Assembly (NCBI GenBank): GCA_037482215.1
Contig: CP148074.1
Location: 3,348,001 to 3,412,000, forward strand
Reading direction: 5' to 3'
From: Pseudomonas mendocina
GTDB taxonomy: Bacteria > Pseudomonadota > Gammaproteobacteria > Pseudomonadales > Pseudomonadaceae
DNA length: 64,000 nt
Shown here: positions 45,835 through 54,234 of the stretch, piece after piece
How the letters are laid out: each line of letters opens with the position of its first letter
Position numbering within the stretch: position 1 is the first letter of the stretch
The notes under the pieces: generated by a model
What the model was told of the DNA's origin: nothing
Database searches by the model: none
The model's input: the letters and a program-made list of their open reading frames with translations, nothing else
Translations under genes and position numbers: made by a program

Positions 45835-47079
45835 ATGCCGCTTACCGATACCGAGTGCCGTACCGCCAAGCCCAAGGAAAAGCCCTACAAGCTCACAGAT
45901 GGCAATGGCCTTTACCTTGAGGTGAAGCCTAACGGGGTTAAGGCATGGCGCTATCGGTTCGAGCTGAACGACGGAACTAGCAGGAAGGAAAGCGTGTTCG
46001 CGATTGGGGACTATGTAATCGCACCCAAAGGGGAATCACCCGAGCACGCCGAAGAGCGCCGCAAAGGGCGCCGCTTCACTCTTGCAGAGGCACGCGATGA
46101 GCGCGTGAAAGCCCGTGCCCTAGTCATACAGGGCATCAATCCCGCGCACCACCGGCAACAGGAGCGGGTGAAGCGCGACCACGAGAAGGCCATTACGTTT
46201 GAAGCCGTCGCCAAAGAGTGGCTTTCACTGAAGGACTGGGAGGAGATCACCAAGTCCAGACGACTCAACATGCTTGAACGCGTCGTATTTCCCAAAATCG
46301 GTGAACTGCCGATCAAAGCCATCACCCCCATGCACATTCTTGAAGTGCTCAGAGCAGCCGCTCAAGATAATGGCCCATCTGTTGCCGCAGAGGCCAAGCG
46401 GAGCATGTCCGGAGTTTTCGAACTGGCAATTTCCACGTTGCGAGCCAGCACCGACCCGGTACACCCCGTTCGAAAAGCCCTGCCAGCCAACAAGACTCAG
46501 CACAAACGCCCTCTCTCCACCGAAGAAATTGGCCAACTGTTACGCGATGTCGAATCTCACGGCGGACGCCATGAGACCCTCTGCGCTTTCCAGCTCATGT
46601 GGCTGACTCTGTGCCGCCCCAATGAAGCTGTAGAGGCTCAGTGGGCAGAATTTGACCTGGAGAAGGCGCTTTGGCGCATTCCCGCCGAGCGGATGAAAAA
46701 GCGCAAAGAGCACACGGTGCCACTGCCGCGACAGGCAGTCGAAATACTGCGAGGCCTGCATTCCATCACAGGAAAATACACCCACGTATTTCCTCACCGC
46801 GACGTACGCACCCGCCCAATGGTTGCGGCCTCATTCCGCCAGATGCTCAACACCCTTGGCTGGGGAGGTAAATACAGCCCGCATGCCACGAGGACAACGG
46901 GCAGCACCAGACTCAATGAGATGGGCTATTCAGCAGACTGGATCGAAAGACAGCTCGCCCATACCGAGCAAAACGCTGTCCGCCGCACCTACAACCATGC
47001 CGAGTATTTGAGTGATCGAGCCATGATGATGCAGAGATGGGCGGACATGCTGGACAGCTGGAAAAAGGACTTAGGCTGA
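45835..47079 (+). CDS. int: P4-type site-specific tyrosine integrase
   Basis: A protein of 414 residues with an N-terminal DUF4102 arm-binding domain (MPLTDTECRTAKPKEKPYKLTDGNGLYLEV...), a core-binding SAM-like domain (about 100-200) and the catalytic domain. The active-site residues seen are Arg in LTLCRPNEAVEAQW, the His-x-x-Arg pair in SPHATRTTGSTRL, His in LAHTEQ and the nucleophile Tyr in RRTYNHAEY. It is complete and should catalyse integration and excision of the element to its right. It starts 115 bp after the ychF terminator, with direct repeats in between. The target appears to be the intergenic space behind ychF; no tRNA is next to it. Confidence 0.95.
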   Translation: MPLTDTECRTAKPKEKPYKLTDGNGLYLEVKPNGVKAWRYRFELNDGTSRKESVFAIGDYVIAPKGESPEHAEERRKGRRFTLAEARDERVKARALVIQGINPAHHRQQERVKRDHEKAITFEAVAKEWLSLKDWEEITKSRRLNMLERVVFPKIGELPIKAITPMHILEVLRAAAQDNGPSVAAEAKRSMSGVFELAISTLRASTDPVHPVRKALPANKTQHKRPLSTEEIGQLLRDVESHGGRHETLCAFQLMWLTLCRPNEAVEAQWAEFDLEKALWRIPAERMKKRKEHTVPLPRQAVEILRGLHSITGKYTHVFPHRDVRTRPMVAASFRQMLNTLGWGGKYSPHATRTTGSTRLNEMGYSADWIERQLAHTEQNAVRRTYNHAEYLSDRAMMMQRWADMLDSWKKDLG

Positions 47080-47123
47080 ATGGAAAGAGACGTCGCTGAT
47101 TACGAAAACATCGGCTGGCGCTT

Positions 47124-47264
47124 TCACTCGCTCCCAATCCATAACGTGGAGCCCCTCACTGCCCACAGTGAACATGACACGCCAACCAAAATGGCGCTGG
47201 CTGGAATCTCATCTCGTTCGTCGTGCTTTTCGATCACGACCCTACCTACTGGCTTTACGCTCAT
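47124..47264 (-). CDS. small hypothetical protein (46 aa)
   Basis: MSVKPVGRVVIEKHDERDEI... to a TGA, 46 residues, with a very good ribosome-binding site (AGGAGG about 4 bases before the ATG at 47264). No family recognised and no membrane segment. It opposes the integrase and lies between it and the integrase remnant. The strong site is the main reason to list it. Confidence 0.4.
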   Translation of the reverse strand: MSVKPVGRVVIEKHDERDEIPASAILVGVSCSLWAVRGSTLWIGSE

Positions 47265-47350
47265 AGCTCCTCCTATAGAAAAGAAGACTATAAGCGAGCG
47301 CCAGCTTTCACACACGCAAAGTAGCAAGCCTAATCAAGGCTATCCATGAC

Positions 47351-47595
47351 AACGCCATACGCAACCTGCTGCACAAGCTGGGGTATGCATCACGAGACAT
47401 GGCTTTCGATCGACCTTTCGGGACTGGGCAAACGAATGCACCAACTACCCGCGAGAGGTATGCGAGCTTGCGCTTGCCCATGACGAACGCGACCAGACGG
47501 AAGCGGCCTACTCACGCTCCGATCTTCTGGAGAAACGCAGGGCACTGATGGCGGAATGGGCAGAGTTCTGTACGGGACAAAATTATCGGCAGTGA
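47351..47595 (+). pseudogene. C-terminal remnant of a second tyrosine integrase
   Basis: From 47363 one frame reads NLLHKLGYASR; after a frameshift near 47397 another frame reads HGFRSTFRDWANECTNYPRE and on through LALAHDERDQTEAAYSRSD to a stop at 47593-47595. This is the end of a DUF4102-type integrase (usually HGFRSTFRDWA...NFPREV...LAH...AAYRRGDLFEKRR) with catalytic His, Arg, His and Tyr still readable. No start and no upstream domains are left. It differs clearly in sequence from the intact integrase next to it, so it derives from another element. Confidence 0.85.
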
Positions 47596-47791
47596 GCAAC
47601 GCAGCAGATTCTAACAACAGGTAGAAATCGGCCACACGCGAACGACTGCTAACCGAAATACCTGGCAGGTGGCTCGCAACCCCGCATTGGACACAGGTCT
47701 AAGCCTGGCGCTAGCGATCTAAGCTAGCAGCAAGGTGAATCTTAGATTTCAAACCTCCTCCATAGAGCTGCGTACCCCGAAGGAATGCTGT

Positions 47792-48193
47792 ATGGTTAAC
47801 CTAAATTATTTCAAAGGGACGAAGTCAACTGTGGATTTCGATCTGGAACTTCCCGCTGGTTGCCCCAAAGCGGACATAGCCGAGTTTGAGGGCACCGCTT
47901 ACAGAGTAGTTAAAACCAACCCACCTACTCTTCAAGACTTGCACACATATCTCGAATTGAATCTTCTTCCAGCTGCCGACACTTGCAAGCGGGGCTCTAT
48001 TTCACTTTTCTCAACACTCGAACAAGCAGAACACCGCCTTGAGATCTCACCTCATCTCGGAAAATTTGCTGCCTGCATCGCCTTAACTTCCGCGCATGGC
48101 AGAGTAAGCAAACCTAGTAGCACTGGCCATATTGACTGGTGGCCCTACAAGGGAATGCGTAACCCCGCAGATTTGAAGGTGATCGAATCATGA
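47792..48193 (+). CDS. hypothetical protein, first gene of an overlapping pair
   Basis: A protein of 133 residues, MVNLNYFKGTKSTVDFDLEL..., containing one CPKADIAEFEGTAYRVVKT stretch and the tail GHIDWWPYKGMRNPADLKVIES. No known family recognised, no signal peptide. The ATG at 47792 has AAGGA 7 bases upstream. Its stop overlaps the start of the next gene (ATGA at 48190-48193), so the two products are probably made together and may act together. The gene is AT-richer than the housekeeping block, as the accessory position suggests. Toxin-antitoxin or defence function is possible but unproved. Confidence 0.7.
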   Translation: MVNLNYFKGTKSTVDFDLELPAGCPKADIAEFEGTAYRVVKTNPPTLQDLHTYLELNLLPAADTCKRGSISLFSTLEQAEHRLEISPHLGKFAACIALTSAHGRVSKPSSTGHIDWWPYKGMRNPADLKVIES

Positions 48194-49308
48194 AAATCGA
48201 TCTTAAAGAGGAAAACAGAATTCCTGACGGGTTCTTTGATTTCCCGTTACCGATAGAGCGCGTACTGTACGAAGCAGAACAGCCAATTGTTTATCTGACT
48301 AAAACTAAGCAGGGGCAGGTTATGCTCGCCTACCTTGCCTACGAGAACGATAGCCAACAGTTCATTGCCGTTTCTCCTACTGCACCAAGCTCAATTAGCC
48401 GATTGGAAAGCGGAAGTATTGGCATACGAGAAGCACTCACTGAAACATGGATGTGGATGGTATGTACAGACTTCAAGCGAAGCATTTCTGAAGCCTGGAG
48501 TGTTAAAGAAACTGATATTCCTACCTCACACCTCCCAAAGCCAGGAACCCCTCTCCTGCCAGAGCATCGTATTGCATTCAGCGCCCGTGCCGTAGGCAGT
48601 GGAATTGCCCTTGGTAGCGTCCCATGTAGCGTAATTGCATTTGTAGCCAATGCTGCCAAGTCTTCGCTAAAAGCTATTCTCGATCATGCATTTTCCGCAA
48701 ATTCGGAAGGTCGACCTACCGACGCTCAAAGAGCGCTATATGACTTACCGGTGCGTCAACTGAAATTTGCTAGTTTTGAGGTCGGCCTTGCTGCACCGAG
48801 GCAAGATCTTTTCTCCAATGATGCAGTTTTGCAAGCAGTCGATGACCTTCGAGTTGGACTAGAGTGGGCAGAAGATACTCAGAGTAATGAAGCCCTAGAA
48901 AATGATGACAACGCTAAGACAGAGGCAATTCTGAGAGCCACTTTAGCCCTGACACCACCAAATCATGGCGCTATTACCTCGGTCGAGGTCGGCGGCTATT
49001 GGTTAAAAGGCCATCGTTATACGCTTACTCGACAGTCAAGATCTAAAGTTGCGAATTGGCTTCGCCAGATCAAAGAAGAAGAAATTGTTTTGCTGTCGGG
49101 CCGGATTGGCGAGATTGATGATGACAAATTAAGCTTCATCCTGCGGGATGTAGAAGATGCCAATGGCGAAAGGCGTGGCAGCTTCCCTGAAGAACTTCTT
49201 GACGATATGCGCATGCACTACTTCGAAGGAAATCGCATCAAGATCTCTGGCGTTATGCGAGCTGGCAAACTTAGAGTTACAGCCGTTTTACAGATCAACG
49301 AGGACTAG
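48190..49308 (+). CDS. hypothetical protein (372 aa), second gene of an overlapping pair
   Basis: A protein of 372 residues, MKIDLKEENRIPDGFFDFPL..., with an N-terminal part (about 1-110) that resembles DUF6575-type domains (YLTKTKQGQVMLAYLAYENDSQQFIAV, then SISRLESGSIGIREAL). The acidic middle is followed by a C-terminal beta-rich part (VLLSGRIGEIDDDKLSFILRDVEDANG ... VMRAGKLRVTAVLQ) that reads like a small OB-type or sensor domain. No catalytic motif is evident and there is no membrane segment. It is coupled by a 4-bp overlap to the 133-aa gene. Placed directly behind the integrase region, where cargo genes of such elements usually sit. Confidence 0.7.
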   Translation: MKIDLKEENRIPDGFFDFPLPIERVLYEAEQPIVYLTKTKQGQVMLAYLAYENDSQQFIAVSPTAPSSISRLESGSIGIREALTETWMWMVCTDFKRSISEAWSVKETDIPTSHLPKPGTPLLPEHRIAFSARAVGSGIALGSVPCSVIAFVANAAKSSLKAILDHAFSANSEGRPTDAQRALYDLPVRQLKFASFEVGLAAPRQDLFSNDAVLQAVDDLRVGLEWAEDTQSNEALENDDNAKTEAILRATLALTPPNHGAITSVEVGGYWLKGHRYTLTRQSRSKVANWLRQIKEEEIVLLSGRIGEIDDDKLSFILRDVEDANGERRGSFPEELLDDMRMHYFEGNRIKISGVMRAGKLRVTAVLQINED

Positions 49309-49487
49309 CTCGTGCGCACGCCGCCCCACTGAGATAACACCGGCGCAGTAAGGCACGTTAAGGACACTTAACGTCTGCCCCCCCGAAATGAACCTCATTA
49401 TTTTGAGGCTGCAAATCGGTGATTCGTTTCAAAAAAATCTCAGCCACACATTACCGCAATGACATCAGCACCAAGGAGGATCTTCCC

Positions 49488-49817
49488 ATGTCATTGCAGT
49501 GCCCTCGCTGTCACTCCCCCAAAGTCGCTTCTTTCCATCACGCCATGAAAGCCGGCGCGGCCATTGGCGCTGTCGGTGGTATTGCACGTGGCGTCAGCGC
49601 TGCCCTGGCAGGCGGCAAGGCCGGCGCAGCGCTCGGCGTAATCGCCGGCCCTGTCGGTATCACTCTAGGCTCGGTATCCGGTGCCATTCTCGGTGGTCTG
49701 GCCGGAGGCGTTGGTGGCTGTGCGCTCGGCGCCCAGCTCGGCGAGACGCTCGACCGCCATGTCCTGGCCCACAATCTCTGCCTGCTCTGCGGTCATCGCT
49801 TCAACCTACCGGCCTGA
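49488..49817 (+). CDS. zinc-ribbon and glycine-zipper membrane protein (109 aa)
   Basis: MSLQCPRCHSPKVASFHH at the start and NLCLLCGHRFNLPA at the end give two CxxC pairs that can form one split zinc ribbon. Between them lies a long Gly/Ala-rich membrane segment with GxxxG spacing (AAIGAVGGIARG, GAALGVIAGPVGITLG, GAILGGLAGGVGG). AGGAGG 8 bases before the ATG at 49488 sets the start. Genes like this often precede DUF932 genes in integrative and conjugative elements; their function is unknown. Confidence 0.82.
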   Translation: MSLQCPRCHSPKVASFHHAMKAGAAIGAVGGIARGVSAALAGGKAGAALGVIAGPVGITLGSVSGAILGGLAGGVGGCALGAQLGETLDRHVLAHNLCLLCGHRFNLPA

Positions 49818-49914
49818 TCCGGCCACTGCTCTCCTCTTACTTATCCATCACTGATTGCCGGTGCTGCGCTCTGCGCGGCGCTTTATGCCGGCCTGCACCC
49901 AAAGGAAATTCGTC

Positions 49915-50883
49915 ATGGCTCATCAAATCGAACAAATGGCCTACGTTGGCGCTACTCCGTGGCACGGCTTGGGCAACAATCTGCCGCAGAAACAGCCCAT
50001 CGAGGTCTGGCAACGCGAAGCCGGCATGGACTGGCAGATCCTGGAAAGCCCTGTGCATTTCAAGTCGGACGCCATCGGCCATCTGGGCGCGATCCACTCA
50101 TTTCCCGAACAGAAGGTGCTCTACCGCTCGGACACCAAAGCCCCGCTGTCGGTGGTCTCCCAGCGCTACCACACCGTGCAGCCCAGGGATGTGCTGGAGT
50201 TCTACCGCGACCTGACCGAAGTCTCCGGCTACGAGCTGGAAACCGCTGGCGTACTCAAGGGCGGCCGCAAGTTCTGGGCGCTGGCGCGTACCGGCCAAGG
50301 CGCTGCGCTCAAGGGCAATGACCAGGTGAATGGCTATTTGCTGCTCGCCACTTCCTGTGACGGCACTCTGGCCACCACCGCAACGCCCACCACCATCCGC
50401 GTGGTCTGCAACAACACCCTGACCATCGCTCTGGACGGCACCAGCCGTGCGATCAAGGTTCCGCACAGCACCCGCTTTGACGGCGATCTGGTGAAGAAGC
50501 AGCTCGGCATCGCCGTCTCGCAATGGGATGACTTCATGTATCGCATGCGCCACCTGGCTGAACGCAAGGTGCAATGGCACGAGGCGCTAGGCTTTTTCAT
50601 GAACGTGATGTGCGAGACCAGCCCGACCGGCGCCCTGCCGGAGCAGCTGCCTAACGAGCGTGCTCTGCGCAAAGTGCAGGAGCTGTACGAAGGTCGTGGC
50701 CGTGGCAGCCAGCTGGACTCAGCACGCAGCACCGCCTGGGGCTTGCTCAATGCCGTGACCGAGTACGTCGATCACGAGCGCCGGGCACGCAGCACGGAGT
50801 ACCGCCTCGACTCCGCATGGTTCGGGCAAGGTGCCCAGATCAAGCAGCGCGCCCTGGATACAGCCCTGCAACTGGTCGCCTGA
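49915..50883 (+). CDS. DUF932 domain protein (phage/plasmid-like LGT protein)
   Basis: A protein of 322 residues. MAHQIEQMAYVGATPWHGLG is the typical DUF932 start, followed by PVHFKSD, LYRSDTKAPLSVVSQRYHTVQP and TTIRVVCNNTL. Family members are found on plasmids, phages and conjugative elements near recombination genes; their biochemical role is unknown. The ATG at 49915 has AAGGA 8 bases before it. A terminator stands 18 bp after the stop. Confidence 0.9.
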   Translation: MAHQIEQMAYVGATPWHGLGNNLPQKQPIEVWQREAGMDWQILESPVHFKSDAIGHLGAIHSFPEQKVLYRSDTKAPLSVVSQRYHTVQPRDVLEFYRDLTEVSGYELETAGVLKGGRKFWALARTGQGAALKGNDQVNGYLLLATSCDGTLATTATPTTIRVVCNNTLTIALDGTSRAIKVPHSTRFDGDLVKKQLGIAVSQWDDFMYRMRHLAERKVQWHEALGFFMNVMCETSPTGALPEQLPNERALRKVQELYEGRGRGSQLDSARSTAWGLLNAVTEYVDHERRARSTEYRLDSAWFGQGAQIKQRALDTALQLVA

Positions 50884-50900
50884 CCTTTTACCCACCCCAT

Positions 50901-50938
50901 AACGCCCGACCCGCTTCGTTGCAGGTCGGGCGTTTCTA
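50901..50938 (+). terminator. intrinsic terminator after the DUF932 gene
   Basis: AACGCCCGACC (50901-50911) pairs with GGTCGGGCGTT (50924-50934), followed by TCTATT. It separates the DUF932 gene from the YqaJ-type exonuclease gene. Confidence 0.85.
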
Positions 50939-50957
50939 TTTCTGCAAGGTGAACACT

Positions 50958-51962
50958 ATGAAAGCCACTTCATTGAATCGCAGCACCAGCAAATCCCGCC
51001 CGGCCCTGCGTCTGGTCAGCACCAAGGAGCTGCCACGCGAGGACTGGCTGCAGATCCGCAAGCAAGGCATCGGCAGTTCGGATGCAGCTGCGGCTGTTGG
51101 CCTCAACCCCTACAAGTCGCAGCTGGAACTGTGGATGGAGAAAACCGGTCGCGATGCTGGCATGCCCAAGGCTGATCCTAAGGATGAGGAAAGCCCGATG
51201 TACTGGGGCAACGTGCTGGAGCCCATCGTGGCCTGGCACTACAGCAAGCGCACGAAGAATAAGGTACGCCGCATCAACGCCGTGCTGCAGCATCCTGACC
51301 CGGAGTTGCCCTGGATGCTGGCCAACATCGACCGTGAGGTGATCGGGGCTGACGATGTGCAGATCCTCGAATGCAAGACAGCCGGCATAAACGGGGCACG
51401 CCTCTGGAAAGAGGGCGTGCCTGAGTATGTGCAGCTGCAGGTGATGCACCAGCTCGCCGTCACCGGCAAGCAGGCGGCGGATGTGGCCGTGCTGCTGGGT
51501 GGTCAGACGCTGGAGATCCACCGCATCGAGCGGGATGAGCAGATGATCGCTCGCCTGATCGAGCTGGAGCGCAAGTTCTGGCACTACGTGGAGACTGATA
51601 CGCCGCCACCGGCTGATGGCACCGCTTCGGCAGAGTCAGCACTGCGCTGCCTCTACCCGGAGGACAACGGTCAGATCGTCGACTTCAGCCAGCATGCCGG
51701 GCTCAGCGCGGCTTACATCGAGCTGAAGGCCGTGCGTCAGTCGATTGCCGATAAGGAAAAGCGCGAGGCCGAGCTAAAACAGATGCTGCAGCAGGCCATG
51801 GGCGATGCCAGTCGGGCGGAGTTCGCCAACGGTTACATCACCTGGCGCAAGGCCAAGGACAGCATCGGCCTCGATGTCGCGCAACTGCTCAAAGACAAGC
51901 CGCACCTGCAGGCCAAGTACCCACTGCTGAAGCCGGGTGCACGGCGCTTCCTGGTCGGCTGA
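50958..51962 (+). CDS. YqaJ-type viral recombinase exonuclease
   Basis: A protein of 334 residues with the lambda-exonuclease-like YqaJ fold: WLQIRKQGIGSSDAAAAVGLNPYKSQLELWMEKTG (ends quoted: WLQIRKQGIGSSDA and LELWMEKTG), then MYWGNVLEPIVAWHY with the active-site Glu. The PD-(D/E)XK pair follows as ILECKTAG (E-x-K), after WMLANIDREVIG with the Asp. It should resect double-stranded DNA ends 5' to 3' for annealing-type recombination of the element. A Lys/Glu-rich coiled coil lies near 265-290. The ATG at 50958 has AAGGTG 8 bases upstream. No separate annealing protein is recognised nearby. Confidence 0.88.
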   Translation: MKATSLNRSTSKSRPALRLVSTKELPREDWLQIRKQGIGSSDAAAAVGLNPYKSQLELWMEKTGRDAGMPKADPKDEESPMYWGNVLEPIVAWHYSKRTKNKVRRINAVLQHPDPELPWMLANIDREVIGADDVQILECKTAGINGARLWKEGVPEYVQLQVMHQLAVTGKQAADVAVLLGGQTLEIHRIERDEQMIARLIELERKFWHYVETDTPPPADGTASAESALRCLYPEDNGQIVDFSQHAGLSAAYIELKAVRQSIADKEKREAELKQMLQQAMGDASRAEFANGYITWRKAKDSIGLDVAQLLKDKPHLQAKYPLLKPGARRFLVG

Positions 51963-52053
51963 AACCAACCTCATTCATCCCTTCCCTCCCCTTGGCCAGT
52001 CCATGCAGTTCGCGCTGCGTGGCTGGCCTTTTTTCATTTCCAGGAGACTCTCC

Positions 52054-53004
52054 ATGCTCAAAGGTCTGGCTATCACTCCACCGGTACTCGGGCGGATTTC
52101 CATCGGTAAGGTCATCGAGAAGAACGGCAAACGACTGCCGGAGAAGGATGACCAATTCACCATCACGTCCCAGGTGCAGGGTAAGGACGGCTGGCTGCTG
52201 CACCCTCTCAATGACGAGCTACGTCAGGGCAAGGATGACAAGCTGCGCAGCATCCCGGTACGTCTTTTGTTCAACGAGCCGGAACTGAATTTCCGGGCTG
52301 ACTACACGCTGTTCGACCGACAGTCCGGACGCCCTGTCTGCGTCGGTAATGGCGAGACCTGCAAGCGGGTCACCCAGGACGGCATGCAGTCGTTGCCATG
52401 TCCGTCACCGGATGCCTGCCAACTGGCGAAAGGCGGTGCCTGCAAGCCCTATGGCCGACTGAACGTGGTCATAGGCGATGAGGACCCGCTGGGTAGCTTC
52501 GTGTTTCGCACCACTGGCTTCAACAGCATCCGCACCCTGGCCGCTCGTCTGCATTACTTCCAGGCCATCTCGGGCAACCGCCTGGCCTGCCTGCCACTGG
52601 AACTGCGTCTGCGTGGTAAGTCGACGCGCCAAAGCCATGGCACGCCGATCTTCTACGCCGACCTGACAGTACGCGGCGGCATGGACATGGCCGAGGCTCT
52701 GGTAACCGCCAGTGAACTCGATTCGCGGCGGCAGGCTGCGGGGTTCAATCAGGCCGCACTGGATGAAGCTGCGCGACGCGGTTTCGGCAACGGAGCCTTT
52801 GAAGACAGCGAGGAGGATGCCAGCGCCATCGTGGAAGAGTTCTACAGCGAGGGTGAAGCACCGGCTGCAGCAACGACCTATCCATCCAATCCCACCAAAC
52901 CCAGCCTGGCTGAAAAGCTTGAGGCACAAGCTGCGCGTCAAAACTCGCCAACTGATCAAGACCAAAGAGGCCGTCATGCGCCTGCACAAGCTGAAAGCCA
53001 GTGA
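52054..53004 (+). CDS. cysteine-cluster ICE protein, possible gp3-like recombination directionality factor
   Basis: A protein of 316 residues: beta-rich N-terminal part (MLKGLAITPPVLGRISIGKVI), a cysteine cluster VCVGNGETCKRV...LPCPSPDACQLAKGGACKPYGRLNV around residues 110-150 (four or five Cys suited to a metal site), then SFVFRTTGFNSIRTLAARL and a disordered acidic tail. Proteins of this type in conjugative elements are annotated as hydrolase or metal-binding; the middle recalls the gp3-like directionality factor family, which I rate only as a possibility. CAGGAG 9 bases before the ATG at 52054. Its end overlaps radC by 29 bp. Confidence 0.68.
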   Translation: MLKGLAITPPVLGRISIGKVIEKNGKRLPEKDDQFTITSQVQGKDGWLLHPLNDELRQGKDDKLRSIPVRLLFNEPELNFRADYTLFDRQSGRPVCVGNGETCKRVTQDGMQSLPCPSPDACQLAKGGACKPYGRLNVVIGDEDPLGSFVFRTTGFNSIRTLAARLHYFQAISGNRLACLPLELRLRGKSTRQSHGTPIFYADLTVRGGMDMAEALVTASELDSRRQAAGFNQAALDEAARRGFGNGAFEDSEEDASAIVEEFYSEGEAPAAATTYPSNPTKPSLAEKLEAQAARQNSPTDQDQRGRHAPAQAESQ

Positions 53005-53473
53005 CACAACCGGCACCTATCTGGTCGAGTCACCGGTTACGGAAACCGACATCATGCTGATGGCACGGCAGTTGGCGAATCTGCGGCTGCGCCGGGGGCG
53101 AGCACTGACCTCACCAAAGGAAGTGTTCAGCCACCTGCAGGCATTGCTGGCCGGATACGAGCATGAGGTGTTCGCCCTGCTCATGCTCGATAGCCAACAC
53201 CGAGTGATTGCGTTTGAGGAAGTGTTTCGCGGCACCCTGGACGCAGCCAGTGTCTACCCCAGGGAGATCGTGAAGATCGCACTGGAGCACAACGCCGCCG
53301 CAATGATCCTGGTGCACAACCACCCCTCAGGTGATCCCGAGCCCAGCCAGGCCGACCGTATCTTGACCAGCAAGCTGAAGGACGCACTGAGCCTGGTCGG
53401 GGTCAGAACGCTCGACCACATCGTGGTAGGACATGAAGGCTGTACATCATTGGCAGAACAGGGCTGTCTGTAA
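52976..53473 (+). CDS. RadC-family JAMM domain protein
   Basis: A protein of 165 residues consisting of the RadC/JAB1-type domain alone, without the N-terminal helix-hairpin-helix of chromosomal RadC. The metal motif is complete: Glu in VIAFEEVFRG, and H-x-H-x7-S-x2-D as HNHPSGDPEPSQAD. Such short RadC proteins are common on integrative elements; despite the name, a DNA-repair role has not been confirmed. The ATG at 52976 has AGAGG 5 bases upstream and lies inside the previous gene; the longer frame upstream is the other gene's shadow. Confidence 0.9.
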   Translation: MRLHKLKASDTTGTYLVESPVTETDIMLMARQLANLRLRRGRALTSPKEVFSHLQALLAGYEHEVFALLMLDSQHRVIAFEEVFRGTLDAASVYPREIVKIALEHNAAAMILVHNHPSGDPEPSQADRILTSKLKDALSLVGVRTLDHIVVGHEGCTSLAEQGCL

Positions 53474-53482
53474 GGAGACACG

Positions 53483-53659
53483 ATGAAGCTACTACTCCGC
53501 ACCTTCGCAGCTGTATTCGTCTTTGCCGGCATCCTAGCTGGCTGTCTGGCAATGTTGTTGCTGGTGATTGTGATGGTGCGCTTTCCACCACTGCTGATAG
53601 CGGTGGTACTGGCGTGCTGGATCCTCTGTCGACTGCAGGCAGCGCCATCAAGCAAGTGA
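53483..53659 (+). CDS. small two-segment membrane protein (58 aa)
   Basis: MKLLLRTFAAVFVFAGILAG, then CLAMLLLVIVMVRFPPLLIAVVLACWILCRL: two hydrophobic segments split by RFPP, with a basic N terminus. A strong site (AGGAG, 5 bases before the ATG) and only 9 bp from radC support a real gene. The first segment ends AGILAGC, which could be read as a lipobox, but the hydrophobic stretch continues. A terminator follows 19 bp after the stop. Function unknown. Confidence 0.7.
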   Translation: MKLLLRTFAAVFVFAGILAGCLAMLLLVIVMVRFPPLLIAVVLACWILCRLQAAPSSK

Positions 53660-53678
53660 CTGACGTCAGCGGAAACGG

Positions 53679-53718
53679 ATGTCCCGCTCCGCTGAGGGCG
53701 GGACATTCTTAATTTTTT
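53679..53718 (+). terminator. intrinsic terminator ending the radC unit
   Basis: ATGTCCCGC (53679-53687) and GCGGGACAT (53698-53706) are perfect 9-bp arms around a 10-base loop, followed by TCTTAATTTTTT. It closes the plus-strand block and faces the minus-strand defence-like block. Confidence 0.88.
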
Positions 53719-53782
53719 GTCTCTCGCTGATAAGGCCCGATGCGCGATTGCTAATCAGCCAAGCCCGAGAGGGACTCCGCTA

Positions 53783-54091
53783 TCAGAGATCCCTGATCTT
53801 AAACTCAGGGTTCACCTGGACGACTACATCCGAGGGTGCGCTGACAAGCGAAACGTCCTCCACGCAGTCATCGGCGTCACCGGTACTGAAGAGTACATGC
53901 CAGGTGAATTTCCCTTGAGGTGTAGTAGCAACGAACGTAGCTCGACGAACCTCATCGTCACCTTTGAACGCTGGTGTTGATACCTGCGTCGTCTCATCAA
54001 CGACTTGCTCTATCTGATCGGCGCTGATCGTGCTGGGTTGACCAGCGTGTAAAATCTCAGCCCCACGGCGGCACTCGATGCAAAATCCCAT
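53783..54091 (-). CDS. small hypothetical protein with N-terminal CxxC (102 aa)
   Basis: MGFCIECRRGAEILHAGQPS..., 102 residues, no signal peptide. A single CIEC pair near the N terminus, then a beta-rich part (FVATTPQGKFTWHVLFSTG, DVVVQVNPEFKIRDL). AAGGAG 8 bases before the ATG at 54091 sets the start; the open frame continues 20 codons upstream without a site. It is the last gene of the minus-strand run, 143 bp after the GIY-YIG gene, with a direct repeat AATGTTC (54210-54216, 54225-54231) in the gap. No family recognised. Confidence 0.65.
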   Translation of the reverse strand: MGFCIECRRGAEILHAGQPSTISADQIEQVVDETTQVSTPAFKGDDEVRRATFVATTPQGKFTWHVLFSTGDADDCVEDVSLVSAPSDVVVQVNPEFKIRDL

Positions 54092-54234
54092 GTACAGCAC
54101 TCCTTCAGTTGAAGGAGTGACTCTACCAAATCTTCCCCAAGGACCGGTCAATTAGCAGCCGATGTGAGTGAGGCTCCCGACGTTGCATCCTGCGAGCTTG
54201 CAAGGAACGAATGTTCACGGGACAAATGTTCGGC

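Noticed and set aside
47390..47635. 81-residue open frame on the minus strand
   Set aside because: Opposite strand of the integrase remnant, which reads clearly on the plus strand.
54204..54232. AATGTTC direct repeat (54210 and 54225) as a regulator site
   Set aside because: Only two 7-bp copies with no known matching regulator; too weak to call, noted only as context for the 102-aa gene.
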